64,000 nucleotides of DNA from Capillidium heterosporum (GCA_016630905.1 WBMQ01000014.1:620001-684000), one strand, 5' to 3'; shown: positions 10,547 to 22,859, counted from the stretch's first letter. The notes: generated by a model not told the origin, from the letters alone. A program made the numbers and translations.

Positions 10547-12414
10547 TGGGAATTTCTAGTCTAATTGCTGTAAGGTGAGTTCGACTTGGATGTTTTTGGT
10601 TGAGTAATCAAAAGTTTAGATGAAGAGCTTCAAGCCTTGTGCAATTAGACTGAAGTTATAGAGAAAATAGTGTCATTTATTGGCTCAAATTCAGTAAAAT
10701 TGATAGACTTTGAAATAGAAATGAGAGTTTAGTTTTAAAGATACCTTTGTATCTAAATTGGAGAAATTATATGAGTTGAAAGTCTAACAACAGCAAAGAT
10801 AAGACCATTCAAGATTGGCAGAGAGGTTAGCGACAGTTTGGGCACTACTTTATACTTTATCATCAGAGGCCAGCCTTCAATAAGCAGTCTATAAGCGAGC
10901 TTTATAAAGAAACGAAGACCATCGAATTGTAAACTCTAACAGGCAATTATAAATACAGATGAAACTATTGAACATTTAAACGCTTATCATAAATTTTGAC
11001 TGAGGTACAAGGAAACGAAGGAAAAGTATCAATAATAACTCTATATTCTGAGCATATACCTCTATTTTTTACTACAGCTATTAAATAAAGCGCCTTTTCA
11101 TCACCAGATGACTACCTTTTCCAACTTGAGCTAAATAAGGGCTTAGAGATGGATAGAGAAGCTAAACATTTTCAACCTCTGATATCCTAATTGTAAGTAA
11201 CAAACTTTTCTCTAATATAAAGTTGTACTTTTTGCCATTTTCTATATATCGTTGATATCTTTAGTTTTAACAATAGATGTACCTTTAATTTTTCCAAGTT
11301 TTGCATTTTTTAGCTGAAGTTTTATAAACTATTCAAAACTTTGATATTTAAGTTTTGTTTAATAAGGTAAGTCTCTATCGATGTAAGCTACAAAATAAAG
11401 GTATAAATAAGAGTATAGGGACCTGGTATCCCGTGTCAGTATGTAATTTTTTGAGTGCTCAAGATTTTGTTAGTACGTTAAGATTTTTGTTATAATTCTG
11501 AAATATAGTCACGTAATTTTGGTAGAATGTATTAACTATAAGATAGTGTTTGATATAAGTGAGGCCAACGCTTTGAAGGATAAGGTTTGTAGCTGGAGAC
11601 CTTGACTGAATATAAGGAAACGAAGTTAGAGATCTGATCTTGAAGGAAGGATATAGTCTATATGAGTTACTAAGAAATGTTATTGATGTTCCCCTGTTTA
11701 ATACAGTAGTGATTTAGTAGTAAATACGCTATGTTGCAATAAATTTGAAAGAAGAATGTGAGCTTTAGATGAATATAATTTGGGATCGATGATAAAATTA
11801 GAGTCTAATTCGATAAAAGTATCAGTGTGATCGGCTAATAATATCTTGTTGAGTATTCAAAAGAATGGGCGCTATTAGCTTCGATTTCTTTTTCTGATGA
11901 GGACTTGAAGTATGCTGACATTTGGTTATATTTCTTGCAAGATGTTGCTAGGTGAATTTAATATTAAAGTTTCAATTTAGTTTTTCAATATAATGTTGCC
12001 TCTTGAAAATTTTATTTGCCGAAACACTGCTATATATCAGATTTATATACTATTTAAAAATATATATGTTGAGATAGTATCGAAATTTTCCTACTATACA
12101 CAACCAATTTCTTTATACTGATGAGAGGTTGACTAGCCAATTAAATCTTGAGAGCTCCTGTTACGTCCTTCAGCTACGACTTCATATGCCTACTCACGAT
12201 ATACTATTGCCTTTATATCTGTATATAAGTTCTTATGAAAGACTGATACCAACTGAATATTTTATAGATTGTCAAGTTAACGAGCTATATATATCAGTTA
12301 AATCAATTTAATGTGCAAGTTTTAAACACCTAAATATTCAGTATAGCATAACCTATATATACACAATTCAAAAACAAATCAATATTTCAAAAAACATTTA
12401 TTAAAAGTTAGACG
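10547..12414. other. Gene-free spacer, 1.9 kb
   Basis: Promoter of TRM9 at the left and 3' flank of the Q/N-rich gene at the right. AT-rich; no supported gene. The 60-codon frame at 12129-12311 has no protein-like features. Confidence 0.5.
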
Positions 12415-13041
12415 TTAGTTGCGATAACCGGAGTTGTTCTGGTTGGAACCATAGTTGCTCTGGTTAGAGTGGTTCAAGGGCTGGTTGCCACCGGCGTTGG
12501 CCTGCTGGTTGCGGTTGTAGGCGTCCTTCTCCTCCTTCTCGTCTTTGTTGGAGAAATGGTCGTAGGCCTTCTTGGCACCGTAGGCCAGACCAGCAGCTCC
12601 TAATAAACCACCGGCGATACCACCAGCGATCTTCAAAGCTTTGTGGGGATCTTCCTGTTCCTCCTGCTTGTGTTCTTCCTGCTTGTTATCTTGGTTCTGG
12701 TTCTGCTGCTGCTGGTTCTGGTTCTGTTGGTTCTGCTGCTGCTGATTCTGGTTTTGGTTCTGCTGCTGCTGCTGGTTCTGGTTCTGGTTCTGGTTCTGTT
12801 GGGGCTGGTTCTGACCGGCAGAGGGGTTGTAGGTCTGCTGGTTAGAGTTGTTGGAGCTCTGGTTGTTGCTGCTGCTTCCACCAGACATAGCCTTGACCTG
12901 ATCCAACTGAGCCTGCTGCTGCTTTTGGATGGTCTGGTTGTGATTGCTGATCATCTGGTTCTGGAGGTCAATCTGGGCTTGTAGCTGCTGCTGCTGCATA
13001 TCCTGCTGCTGCTTCAATTGTTGCTGGTAGGAGTCGGACAT
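12415..13041 (-). CDS. Q/N-rich prion-like protein with glycine-zipper helix (paralogue 1)
   Basis: Single-exon frame of 208 residues. The N-terminal two thirds is low complexity: Gln-rich coiled-coil-prone repeats (QQQLKQQQDMQQQQLQAQID) with the conserved block LQNQMI.NHNQTIQ, then Asn/Gln/Ser runs. Next comes a charged linker (EEHKQEEQEDPHKALK) and a Gly-zipper hydrophobic segment, IAGGIAGGLLGAAGLAYG (about residues 138-155), followed by KKAYDHF and a charged, Asn-rich tail ending SGYRN. Such a segment could insert in or lie on a membrane; the Q/N part is of the type that forms prion-like assemblies. Paralogous along its whole length to the gene at 17241-17989, but without that gene's intron. 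Function unknown; antisense Leu-rich frames here are shadows. Confidence 0.85.
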   Translation of the reverse strand: MSDSYQQQLKQQQDMQQQQLQAQIDLQNQMISNHNQTIQKQQQAQLDQVKAMSGGSSSNNQSSNNSNQQTYNPSAGQNQPQQNQNQNQNQQQQQNQNQNQQQQNQQNQNQQQQNQNQDNKQEEHKQEEQEDPHKALKIAGGIAGGLLGAAGLAYGAKKAYDHFSNKDEKEEKDAYNRNQQANAGGNQPLNHSNQSNYGSNQNNSGYRN

Positions 13042-13095
13042 CTTTGCGCTAGTTTACTTTTTGTTTTTGATAGAAAGGTGACGACTCAACTATCC

Positions 13096-13104
13096 TTTTA
13101 TATT
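13096..13104 (-). promoter_or_regulatory. TATA box of Q/N-rich gene 1
   Basis: On the gene strand this reads AATATAAAA, about 55-60 bp upstream of the ATG at 13041, the spacing expected for a TATA element. Confidence 0.55.
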
Positions 13105-14073
13105 CAAAAGTTTGAAGGGATGAGTCATAAACTAGGTACGTTTCGGTGGATTTTGACTTGGATTCTAATGGACCTGAGTTATGCTTTAGTTTCAGGTTCA
13201 AAGTGCTAGGTAGTTTAGTTGAGTTGGTGGCAATTGATAGGCCCAAAATTGGGGGGATCGTTTAAATCGTCTCCAAAATCCTCTCAAATTGACCGCTCGA
13301 AATGGGATGAAACGAATTAGGTCGGGTTGGACACGATATTAAGCCAAAAATAACTTGGATGATCTAAGCACCCCTTCAAATGGTCCTTGCAATTCTGCCT
13401 TTAACCTAATTTGCATCGGAACTGACTGAAGTCCTGATTTACACGCTACCAGACTTGGTATCAGACACGTTTTCATTAAACCGACAGCTATATTCTTTAG
13501 AATTTACTCCCTACATGTGCTAGATTTTACAGCACTATTTCTCTGACACTATCATCTGCCTGTAAGCATGTTAGCTATTGGCTATAGAGGCTTAGTCCAC
13601 CCAAGTATCGAAAGAAATCAGATCTTTACAAATTCGTCACCCCAACCTTTGCTGGATCCCCTAAAAACTGGTATCCACTTGGACACATGACGATGCCAGT
13701 ACAAGATGTCCAAACTTTATCCATATTGACGCATTTTAGAGCTTTCCGAGGGTTGGTATTTGTTCAAAATCGGTAAAATTACACCATCTAAGTGTTCAAT
13801 ATGATCACTTTTACAAGCTTCATCCAAACTCTAAACGAAATACAGCTTCGACCCATAAAAATAGCATTATTTTTTACATGTACTTTTACTTTTAATAATA
13901 GTCCATTACTAAAATCAAAAGCTAATTTGAAACAGATCCAACCTTTATGGACCAGAAGTATTAAAGGTCAAATTGATATCATTAGTCATAATGAAAGTGA
14001 CGTAGCTTTCATCTACATTATAAATTCGAAAACACCTTCCTAAGCTTTATCTACAGTTTTATCAAGAAGGAAA
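13105..14073. other. Intergenic, divergent promoters
   Basis: Lies between the divergent Q/N-rich gene (-) and the proteinase B inhibitor gene (+). The 13792-14043 open frame has no family resemblance and abuts the real start at 14074, so I regard it as chance. Confidence 0.5.
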
Positions 14074-14427
14074 ATGAGTTCAAGTAATGCTAGGCAATAT
14101 CCAAAAGCTAACTTTTTAAAGATCACGGTGAATATATTGTTGCATTCAAAGATGATGCCCCCGACCACGTCATTGAAAAGGCCATTCAAGATGTAGAGAA
14201 TCAAGGTGAGTTGTTTCTTTTTATTTTCTAATTCAACTCTTTAGGCGGTAAAGTCAACCACCGTTACGATACTGTATTGAAAGGATTCTCCGCTTCTTTC
14301 CCCAAGGGCCACTTAAGTAAGTTTAAATTTTTTGACATGAAAATTAAACTTTATGGTAGCTACTTTGGAGAACCATGAGCATGTCAAATACGTCGAAGCT
14401 GATGGTACCGTATCCATCCAGAACTAA
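14074..14427 (+). CDS. PBI2: Proteinase B inhibitor (I9 propeptide-type), 4 exons
   Basis: Small cytosolic inhibitor of the vacuolar subtilisin proteinase B, homologous to subtilisin propeptides. Exons 14074-14083, 14122-14205, 14245-14316 and 14360-14427 give 234 nt, 77 residues; yeast Pbi2 has 75. The first exon is only 10 nt (ATG AGT TCA A), joined over a 38-nt intron containing GCTAAC. The product begins MSSNHGEYIVAFKDDAPDHV and continues with VLKGFSASFPKGHLTTLENH and VKYVEADGTVSIQN, the standard I9 fold blocks: YIV.fK, GFsA.l and YVE.D. All three introns are under 45 nt, so no long open frame marks this gene. Confidence 0.9.
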
Positions 14428-17240
14428 AACTTGGTTGCATGGACTTTACGCGTCGTTATATAAATGTAGTTTACAATGATTGTACGTTGAAGTAACCTAT
14501 TTATCTTCCTTTTTTAGTTCTCGAGTAGGTGATGTAGCTAGTTTGATTTTTACTTTTGCAATGAATGATTCATTTGTTATAGTTATAGCTTTTATACATT
14601 TATAATAGGTGATAGAAAGATGTAATATTTTCTAATCACCATACGCCTTGAATAAATACTAGCTCACTCGCTCTTTGCTAATAGGATTCATTATACAAAG
14701 AAATTCAAATTAAATTATATAAGAGATATGAGAATAATGTATTATTCAAATTACCAAAGTCAAAAGTCAAAATTGCTTTTATTGCTTTTAAAGATTTTTT
14801 ACCACTCTCTAGATGTGGATGATGGAAGTTTATCTTAAATATTAGTTGGTGGTAGACAGCAACATTTTTACATGCCTTTCTCAATGCTTTATGTCAAAAA
14901 CTACAGTTCAGCTTTATATATATGAATATATATGTAGAACAGTTACTCAAGACTTCTACTAAATGTATGCATTAGTGCAGTACTTTCATAAATCAGTAGA
15001 TAATATATGTTGCCGATAGTAGCTACAAAAATAGATGCTGGTAGAAAATTTGAATTAAAAGGTTGACAAATTACTTTAGCATGAGTAAAGGCTGAAGCTA
15101 CTTGGCAAGAACCTTCATAGGCACTGATACCACGTTGTACAATGATTGAATTGGAAGTCGCGTTGCTTACATGAAGCATTTCAATTTAGAATGAAGCAGG
15201 TTCTTGTTTAATAATATCAACTAAATCAGCTATTTCTAGTCGTACCACATCTATCTATTTGTAGAGGTATTTGTTTTTTGCTAAAGTTTAGTAGTATCAT
15301 TTGCAAATACATATCCAGATTTAAATTAGTTTTGAGTACTTGTCGTTTCAATTCAACTAGCCTATCGCTAATAATACCATTTTAAACTAAATGCTGCCTT
15401 GCTGTTCCGATATCCCTAGTAATACTCACTTTCCGCTGTCCATATCTAAGTTCGTCAGGATTTGCTTATAGCTTAAATATAAAGTAAAAAAATAAGCATA
15501 GCTCTAAGCAAGCTGTCATGATCGAAGCCATACATCTGAACTTTGAGCACTACAACAACTAGGTGTATGATGGTAGATAAATTGATGAAGGATGGAATGC
15601 TAAAGATGTCTTTAAAGCTTACAAGTCTCTCCACACCAATTTAAATAATCCTTTATCGTATCTAGTGCATCTTTGTTGGGCCTTAGCATGGAGTTTCGCA
15701 GACACATAGGTACGTCACTCAACTGTACTTTCATAAGAGCTTGATATGGATTGGAAAATTTGATTTTACTTATCTTTATGTTGCTTATGATGAAGTTATA
15801 ATCGACTGCATAGAAAGTTCATAAGGGTTGGAAAGGTCTGCATATAGGTTATCTGATTCCCATAGCGTCACTTTATGTATCGTATAGCTTTCTCTTCAGT
15901 GATGGTGCTATTTGCAAAACCAAATAGGATGGAATATAGCGCCTAGTATATGAAGTATTTCTTTAGTGAACCTGAATATACATATTTACATGCTTTAGCC
16001 AATGACGGATTTATCATAGATTATGGGTCATACAAAGCTAACCCGGTCACTTAATTGCCACCATCTAATATAATCTAATAGTAAAAAAGGTTGACTAGTT
16101 TGTCTGAAAAGGTACAATTTTGAAAGTTGGACCTTTGTATAAGATAGCTTTTTAAACAACAGGTAGATCATCTACAAGTAGGTAAAATTTTAATTACTAT
16201 TAAGTTGATACTTTAAAGCTTTTAATTGATTTAAACTATATCTGTGGGTAAAATCAAATGGGTTTATAATTATAATCATCACCACTTCATTCAAAACTAA
16301 TAGAGGTACAAACAGGTAGTTTAAACAACCTCACTTGTATAAGTGGCACTTATAGCCCTATCAATTAAGAATAAAGATGTATTTCACTTGATTTCTTGTT
16401 ATCAAGTATGCTTTTCATTGTCAGAGAAGGGAGAGCTTAAGCCATGGAAGTTTGATAAAGAAACAGCAGTTGTGATAAATTTTGATTTATATCTGTATCC
16501 CTAAAAGTATTTGGGAGTACGATAGAGGCACATTGACTTAGAAAATTATATTATCTGTATAATATGCAGTGAAAATAGATTATAAGAAGGGCTTGATAAA
16601 GGAAGAGCAAACAATACTTCAAAATGTAACGGGTCTCTCAAAATTTTGTCATCCTTATGTTGAGATCTTGAGACTAGAAATATTGGATAAGTTTCAATTT
16701 GAAACCTTTCTATGATAGTTTTAGCTATAATACTACTACTATCTGCTTGCGATGGATCAGAGCCGGACTAGGCTGAGTGAAAAAGCTGGTGCATCTATCA
16801 AAAATCGACCCTAAATTTGCTGAAACCTTTGCTACAAAATATAGCTGGAAAAAACTTTCTAGTCTCTGTCGTTGATGCATAAGACTCAAATATATACTTT
16901 ATTACTCTACCGTTTCAAACATATAGTTCCAAATAATGTATCAAATAACCTACAACTATCTAGTAGTTCAATAGCGATTTGCAAAAAGTGTATGAGGATT
17001 AGTTCTCGCCAATATATACTTAGCAATGCCAAAAATTAAGTGACACTTTCAATTATAGATTAATTAAAGTGCAACAATAGTATTTTCTAAAAAATAGTTA
17101 TACAGGGCATGTATGCCTTTTAATTATAGTATTAGACGATAAACAAACTCTTGAACTAAAAGCAATATATGTAGAGTGAGAAGTATTTAATTCAATAAAA
17201 ATTTTCAAATTTATACAAAAGATCAAGATACCCATAAAAG
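14428..17240. other. Gene-poor spacer with weak coding remnants, 2.8 kb
   Basis: No intact gene is supported. Two stretches look like decayed coding sequence. Minus-strand 14943-15179 is a 78-codon frame containing SIIVQRGISAYEGSCQVASA and a hydrophobic part. Plus-strand about 15590-15708 reads DVFKAYKSLHTNLNNPLSYL before a stop. A third, near 15955-16055 (+), reads YFFSEPEYTYLHALANDGF. I cannot assign families. The rest is AT-rich. Confidence 0.35.
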
Positions 17241-17989
17241 TTAACGACCGTACCCCGACTGGTTTTGATTCCCGTACCCTTGGTTTCCACTTGGTTGGTT
17301 ACTAGAGTAGCCCGGTTGGTTCTTTTGCCCCATACTGGGTGCGTTTGCATTGGAATTCAGGCTCTGGTTCTTGCGGTAGGCTTCCTCCTCCTCCTCCTTT
17401 TTCTTGTTCTGGAAGTGCTCATTTACCTTGTATCCTCCGTATGCTAATCCGGCTGCACCTAAAAGTCCACCTGCTACGCCACCGGCGATCTAAGGCTAAC
17501 GTTAGTTAAACTAAGCAGTAGATTGGTTACCTTCCAAGCTTTGTTGGGATCTTCCTCTTCCTGCTGGTTTTCAGATTGGTTCTGCTGTTGCTGTTGTTGT
17601 TGACCGTGGTTGGAATCTTCACTGGGCTTATTATCCTGGTTCTGGTAAGAAGTTTCTTGTGGTTGCTGCTGTTGCTGTTGTTGCTGTTGGGGTTGGTTCG
17701 GTTGGCTGGAAGGTTGATAGGATTGCTGGTTCGAGTTGTTGGAGCTTTGACTGTTACTTCCTCCTCCCGACATAGCTTTAAGTTGATCTAACTGAGCTTG
17801 CTGTTGTTGTTGAATAGTTTGGTTGTGGTTATTGATCATTTGGTTCTGCAGGTCGACCTGGGCTTGTAACTGTTGCTGTTGCATCTCCTGTTGCTTTCGT
17901 AGCGTCTCCTGGTAGCTGTCGTTCCCACCACCGCTGCTGCTGCTGTTTTTGAACGAATTGTCAGATGGGTTGTAAACTTTGTCGGACAT
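17241..17989 (-). CDS. Q/N-rich prion-like protein with glycine-zipper helix (paralogue 2), 2 exons
   Basis: Exons 17531-17989 and 17241-17489, with a 41-nt intron (17490-17530) holding TAACTAAC, give 235 residues. The layout matches the gene at 12415-13041: Gln-rich N-terminal segment with the shared block LQNQMINNHNQTIQ, Ser/Asn/Gln low-complexity region, an acidic linker ending DPNKAWK, the glycine zipper IAGGVAGGLLGAAGLAYGG, then NKKKEEEEEAYRKN and a Gly/Asn/Gln/Tyr-rich tail ending GYGR. The intron lies exactly before IAGG, where paralogue 1 has none, so an intron was gained or lost after duplication. Unlike paralogue 1 it has an extra 20-residue N-terminal lead (MSDKVYNPSDNSFKN...). Function unknown. 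Confidence 0.85.
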
Positions 17990-18024
17990 TTTAACAATGT
18001 TGCTAAAAGTAGGAGCTTTGGGAG

Positions 18025-18032
18025 CTTATATA
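18025..18032 (-). promoter_or_regulatory. TATA box of Q/N-rich gene 2
   Basis: TATATAAG on the gene strand, 36-43 bp upstream of the ATG at 17989. Confidence 0.55.
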
Positions 18033-18739
18033 ATTATTTTTTGGCTGGTCTAAGGGCTTGCATTTTTCTACGTCATTGTTCTGAGCTGGTTTTGGATCTG
18101 AGATATGTTTGAGATCAAAACCTCTAAATTACCCAGTTTAGGGCTTCAGATGGAAATTTATTGGATGGTTATTGGCGTTAGTCTGTAAATTGACATCATT
18201 ATGAAAGTGCAGCTGATAAATGAAATATAACTAATTAAAGTCAGATCCCAATCTGTTTATAATTAATGGAGAGTAATATACATTATTTCATACTATTTGT
18301 ATACTTGCATTTACTGAAGATTACCAAGGTGGTCCAAAAACTACATTCTAGAACATAGAAATGGGATTTCAGGCTTGGTAGTGAAAAGCCTTGAAAACGA
18401 CATCAACCTACAAAACATAACCTACAAGATTTCCTTTCGATTCTATAGCCAAATGTCTAAAGTAACAATCCGCTCAAAAATTAGCTTAAAGTTACTCAAG
18501 GCCAATGGCATTTATTAAATTTACAATACGCAACTTAAGCTTTAGTTGAAATTTAGATTGCTTCAATTTAAAACATAAACGCTTCACCTAAGTTCTCTTT
18601 ATCGTAGACACGATTTCATTAGCTGTTGTTCTGACTTCATTTTACTAGATGTAAAAAATTGTACCGATCAATCAAAAGTAGTTAAAAATGAATAGGAAAG
18701 CAAACTGAAAATTTATTAGTTTGGTTTAATAAAAGTGAA
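18033..18739. other. Intergenic, nothing recognised
   Basis: AT-rich DNA upstream of the Q/N-rich gene and before repeat array R. No gene or RNA seen. Confidence 0.45.
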
Positions 18740-21700
18740 AATTAATATATATATGTCAAAGCCTAGGTATTACGACTTTTTTACTTTTAGCTTTGCTATT
18801 ACCAACCAGCCAATCATAAAGTCTATATGTAAAGGTATTTATGTGGATTTAACTGTGAATTTCACTTCAAATTATAAATAGGTGAAGGCTTTCTAAATCG
18901 CTTAGATATTAGAGATGTATAGAAGGACTTAGTTAACTTGAGTATGAATTGGAAGCTGATAGTGTCAAAAATGCAAATATACTTCAGAGCCAAGTCCCTT
19001 GGATCCTATATATAGCGTAATCAAAATTTATCCAACATTAACTGTTGCACAGCTCTTTGTTTTACTATGCATGTGTAAAAATATATTATCGAATCGCTCT
19101 AGAGGCTAAATAGGATCCGATATTATATTTTTAAATAGGATGGCTATACTAATTTATTAATAAATGCGATAGCAATAGATGTTTTCTATGTACATTATAT
19201 GCTACTGTAGCTATTTCTTCCTCACACATGTTGTATTTAGTTTAACAGGCATCTAATAATAGCATTTAGTACCAAGTTCTTTATGTGACATCTGTCACGG
19301 TACCTAATCAAGGTGGTAAATCTTATGTTTTATCACCTAATTTATAAAAATTTACCGAGCGGTGAAACCTTGCCAAGAGCTCTGAACTTTGGTTGTAGGT
19401 GTTCAAGGGTGCTTTAGGGAATACTGGTAGCCGAACTCCGAAGTATCTACAAGATAACTTAAAATTAAAAAGTATACATCGATGCGGTAAATTTAGATAG
19501 CCATGCACTTTGGAATACTTTTACTATCCATTCAAGATTTTGTACAGTTTTACAAGCAAATTTTTAGCCATATATTGAATTAGTACCAATTGGAGTAAAA
19601 GTCGACGTCACAAGATTTACAGGAATGGGAGTGGTAGAGATTTGAAACTTGGAAACGAGGATTTAGTAAATAGCTTGAAAGCCAGAATATGGATAATGAA
19701 TTCTTTGTAAATACAAGGGAGAATAAAGAATCTATATATATGTTTAATTGATTAATATATTTAGGTAAGTAAAGCTGAAAGAGGCTTTAAAAAGTGTATC
19801 GACTTTCAATACTAATATGTATGCACAACACTTGGTTTTACTTGCATTCGACTAATCACTTTGATCATATTTAGAACTATTAGACTAAATTCTACTTGAG
19901 TTATATTTGAAATTCTATGTGTTAATAGAAAACCATATACTTTGTTTATGCTAGCTTTAGCATTAGCACGATTCAGTTGCTTTGATTCAATTATCGCTTT
20001 GATTCCAATTTATAGCTGTGTACAAAGCTCCATTGATTTGGTAATAGGCATCTACAATATAGAGAAAACATTTGTAAAAGTATAAAGAATTTGCTTTATT
20101 ATTAATAAATATAAATAGATTGATATATCGAAACCTAGATATCAAGGCCTTTTGGTCTTCAATTTCAAAATCATAACCCAGCGAACCATACTAACTGTAT
20201 CTCTGATAAATATACGGATCTAGTTGTATAAATTTCACTTTAGATATCGATGAAGATTCTTAGCTGATCTATAGTGCTTGAGTTGATATGTTAATTCAGA
20301 TGGCGAACTAGCTTAAGCGTGAGTTGGAAGTTGGTGCTGTGTTGAAGTTGTCAAAAAATACAAGTAAATTTCAGAGCTCAGTCTTTTGGGAAATATATAT
20401 AGTGTGGACAAATTTTTGAACTTTAATTATTATGTTGTTCCTTATTTCGCAGCTATCCATGTACAATGTAATTATGTTATCCAACTATATAGAGATCAAA
20501 TAGGTACTTGAATTAACTTTTTGAAGTGAAAATTATACAAATTTGTTGATAAATTAGGTAATAAAATTGGTTCTTATACATGCAACATAGCTATTATAAA
20601 TAGTTTTTCCTTGTTCATGATACAAATATCCTAATAAGATCCAGCTATAGTATTTGATGACATTTTCATCGTATATGGACCGTTGCAATACCTTTTTCCA
20701 ATGACAAGCTTCATACCCTACAGTATTTTTCTAAAATTCTACCAAGTAGTAAAGTGTTCTATATATCAGCTTGAAACTTTGAATACAGAAATGTAGGTAA
20801 CTGAAACTAAAGTTTATATATATATACAGTGAACTGGGAAGGTTAATTTCCACATTCATTGAAATAACCAAACTATGTATCAAAGTTTTAATATGAATAT
20901 GTGGATAAATATATATACTAAGTTAGGAAAATAATAATTGATGTCACTTTAAGTTCTTACAAACAAATGGAGTTTGTAATTGGATTTGTAGCTTGAGGCT
21001 AAAGATCCAAATGAATAACCCGAAAAGTTAGAAAACGTATAAGTTCTATAAAACAATAAATATAAACAAGCAGCGTCGCGCTTTAGTTTGGCTATATATT
21101 TTTAACTTTTAAATAAACAGTTGGCTATAGGGTAGATGCGACAATATTTAGTATTAAGTAGTGCTAAAATGCCTATCTTAATTAGGAACAGTATTTCTAG
21201 TTAAGCTAATGTTAATATTTTGAGATTTTCGTTAAGAAGTACATATACTTAATTTGCACTACCTTTATCATCAATATGATTTAAGTATTTCAATTTAGTT
21301 GATTTGGCTAGCTTTTAGACAAGTTTATCTGCAGCTTTAATTATTAAGAGTGAACTAATATGTTGCTTTTTTAACTATATGCTTTAGGATATTAGTTAAT
21401 AGTTGCCAGGGAAACTGGAGTCAACCATTTCGCCTTCAACTTATAATAACATAAAATATATTGACATTACAGCAGTTAAAAATATATCTGTGCTTAAATA
21501 ATTATGTTTAATAAGGGTATATATATCAAGTTTTATATATTAAAACGTTTTAATTTGAGTTTAATTATCATAAACCAACCAGTCATAGTAGCGATATTCT
21601 CAATATAGACGTAAACCTAGTTGTGTAAACTTTATGTTATTTATATACAGGTGAGAGTTCTTTAAAATATCTAGATGTCTGGGTTGTATTGACAAACAAG

Positions 21701-22560
21701 ATACTTGATTAGATTGTGTATGCGTTAGAAGTTGGCGTTGACGTTGGCAAAAATACAGATGTAGTTCAGAGTTAAATCAACTGGGATCTATATATAGTGC
21801 GATCAAAACTGAAAATTTTCACCTGTTGCTTAGCTTTTTGCTCTAATACTGGACATGCGTAGTAAAAAATATAGTGGTCAACTGGTCTAGAAATTCAACA
21901 GATAAAAGATTGCAATTTCAGTGAACGGGTATACTAATTCATTAATAAATGCGATAGAAGTTAAAAACCCCTACCTACATCAAATGAATAATACATATAT
22001 ATTATTGTTGTACTTAGCTTAACCAGCATCTAATAATAGAATTTGGTATCAAGTTCTTTGTAAGTTGGCTGTCACGATACCCTACCCAGCCTATAGATGA
22101 TATACTTTATTATTCAATAATAAAGCTTTGCCAAGTAGTGAAGCATTCTATGAATTTAATTTGAATCTTAGTTACAGGCTTCTAGAGGTGGTCTAGGAAA
22201 TGTAGGTAGCCGAGTTCCGATATAGTTAAGGTCGCTGAGGTTAAAACATTTTACTACGGCGCAGCAAGTTCGAGAGATCGGTACTTACTTTCCTCAAAGT
22301 ATCCCAGCTATGTATAAACGCTTACTAAGACTATAGATGCCAATTTCCAACCTATATATTGTTAAAGTGCCAATTAGAGTAAAAATCGGTGCTAAAAAAA
22401 GTTCCAACAAGTAAACCAGGACTAGTAAAAGGATAAGAAGCTTGGAAATGGAGACTCAAGCAAATAACTTGAGAGGTTGGAATATGAGTAGCAGAGCCAT
22501 GTCAAATACAAATGAGTATAAAGAATCAGGCTTCATATTTTAGCTATCTTATATAGCGTT
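18740..22560 (+). repeat. Array R: three diverged tandem repeats of about 1.39 kb
   Basis: Three units start near 18740, 20120 and 21515. Matching anchors fix the period: TTCAGAGCC..TATATATAG at about 18992, TTCAGAGCT..TATATATAG at about 20380 and TTCAGAGTT..TATATATAG at about 21775. Units 1 and 3 also share CATCTAATAATAG, TACCAAGTTCTTT / TATCAAGTTCTTT and GGTAGCCGA blocks. The TATATATAG is the end of a micro-ORF (Tyr-Ile-stop), open in unit 1; in unit 2 its ATG is GTG and it carries extra bases, and in unit 3 the Trp codon is TAG. A TATA-like run lies about 195 bp before each micro-ORF. Unit ends are not resolved and identity is low. Confidence 0.6.
18944..19015 (+). CDS. Micro-ORF of repeat array R, unit 1 (23 codons)
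   Basis: Begins MNWKLIVSKMQIYF and ends GSYI-stop. The same peptide frame is recognisable in units 2 and 3 (SKxQxxFRA.S.G.YI and AKIQM.FRVKS.G.YI in homologous positions), but those have lesions. Shape is hydrophobic near the start and basic after. It resembles the micro-ORFs of arrays A and B (M..W then a V/I/L run then K[IMV]). A TTAG acceptor-like site lies just upstream. Whether it is translated alone, is an exon of something larger, or is a relic cannot be settled from sequence. Confidence 0.35.
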   Translation: MNWKLIVSKMQIYFRAKSLGSYI

Positions 22561-22859
22561 ATAGTTTATTGTAAGAATATTTGTTATCAGTAGAATTTAC
22601 CTAATAGCTTTTTCTGATAAACTTCCTACATATTCACATCTTTAAAAAATAAAGTATATAGACGTAGTATAGATGGCAGCAGATACTCAAAAAATACTAG
22701 TATCATACAATAACCTTTAAACAAATGGATTTTATAAAGGACATCAATAATTAGAAATGAAAATGAAAAATCCCGGATACTGTATCCTTGATATTAAGTT
22801 TCAAAATATTGTAGAAAAGTAAAGCTTATATATACATATATCAAAAATTAAGGAAGGTA
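22561..22859. other. Spacer between arrays R and A
   Basis: AT-rich; no gene seen. An AATAAA-type signal for the minus-strand unit of array A lies near 22858. Confidence 0.35.

Noticed and set aside
12643-12984. Leu/Val-rich frame opposite the first Q/N-rich gene
   Set aside because: It is the antisense of Gln codons (CTG/TTG runs), a compositional shadow.
13792-14043. 83-codon frame before the proteinase B inhibitor
   Set aside because: No homology or domain, and it occupies the promoter of a well-supported gene.
18992-21803. TATATATAG in the three array R units read as TATA boxes
   Set aside because: In each unit it is the in-frame end of the micro-ORF (Tyr-Ile-stop). A better TATA-like run lies about 195 bp before the ORF.
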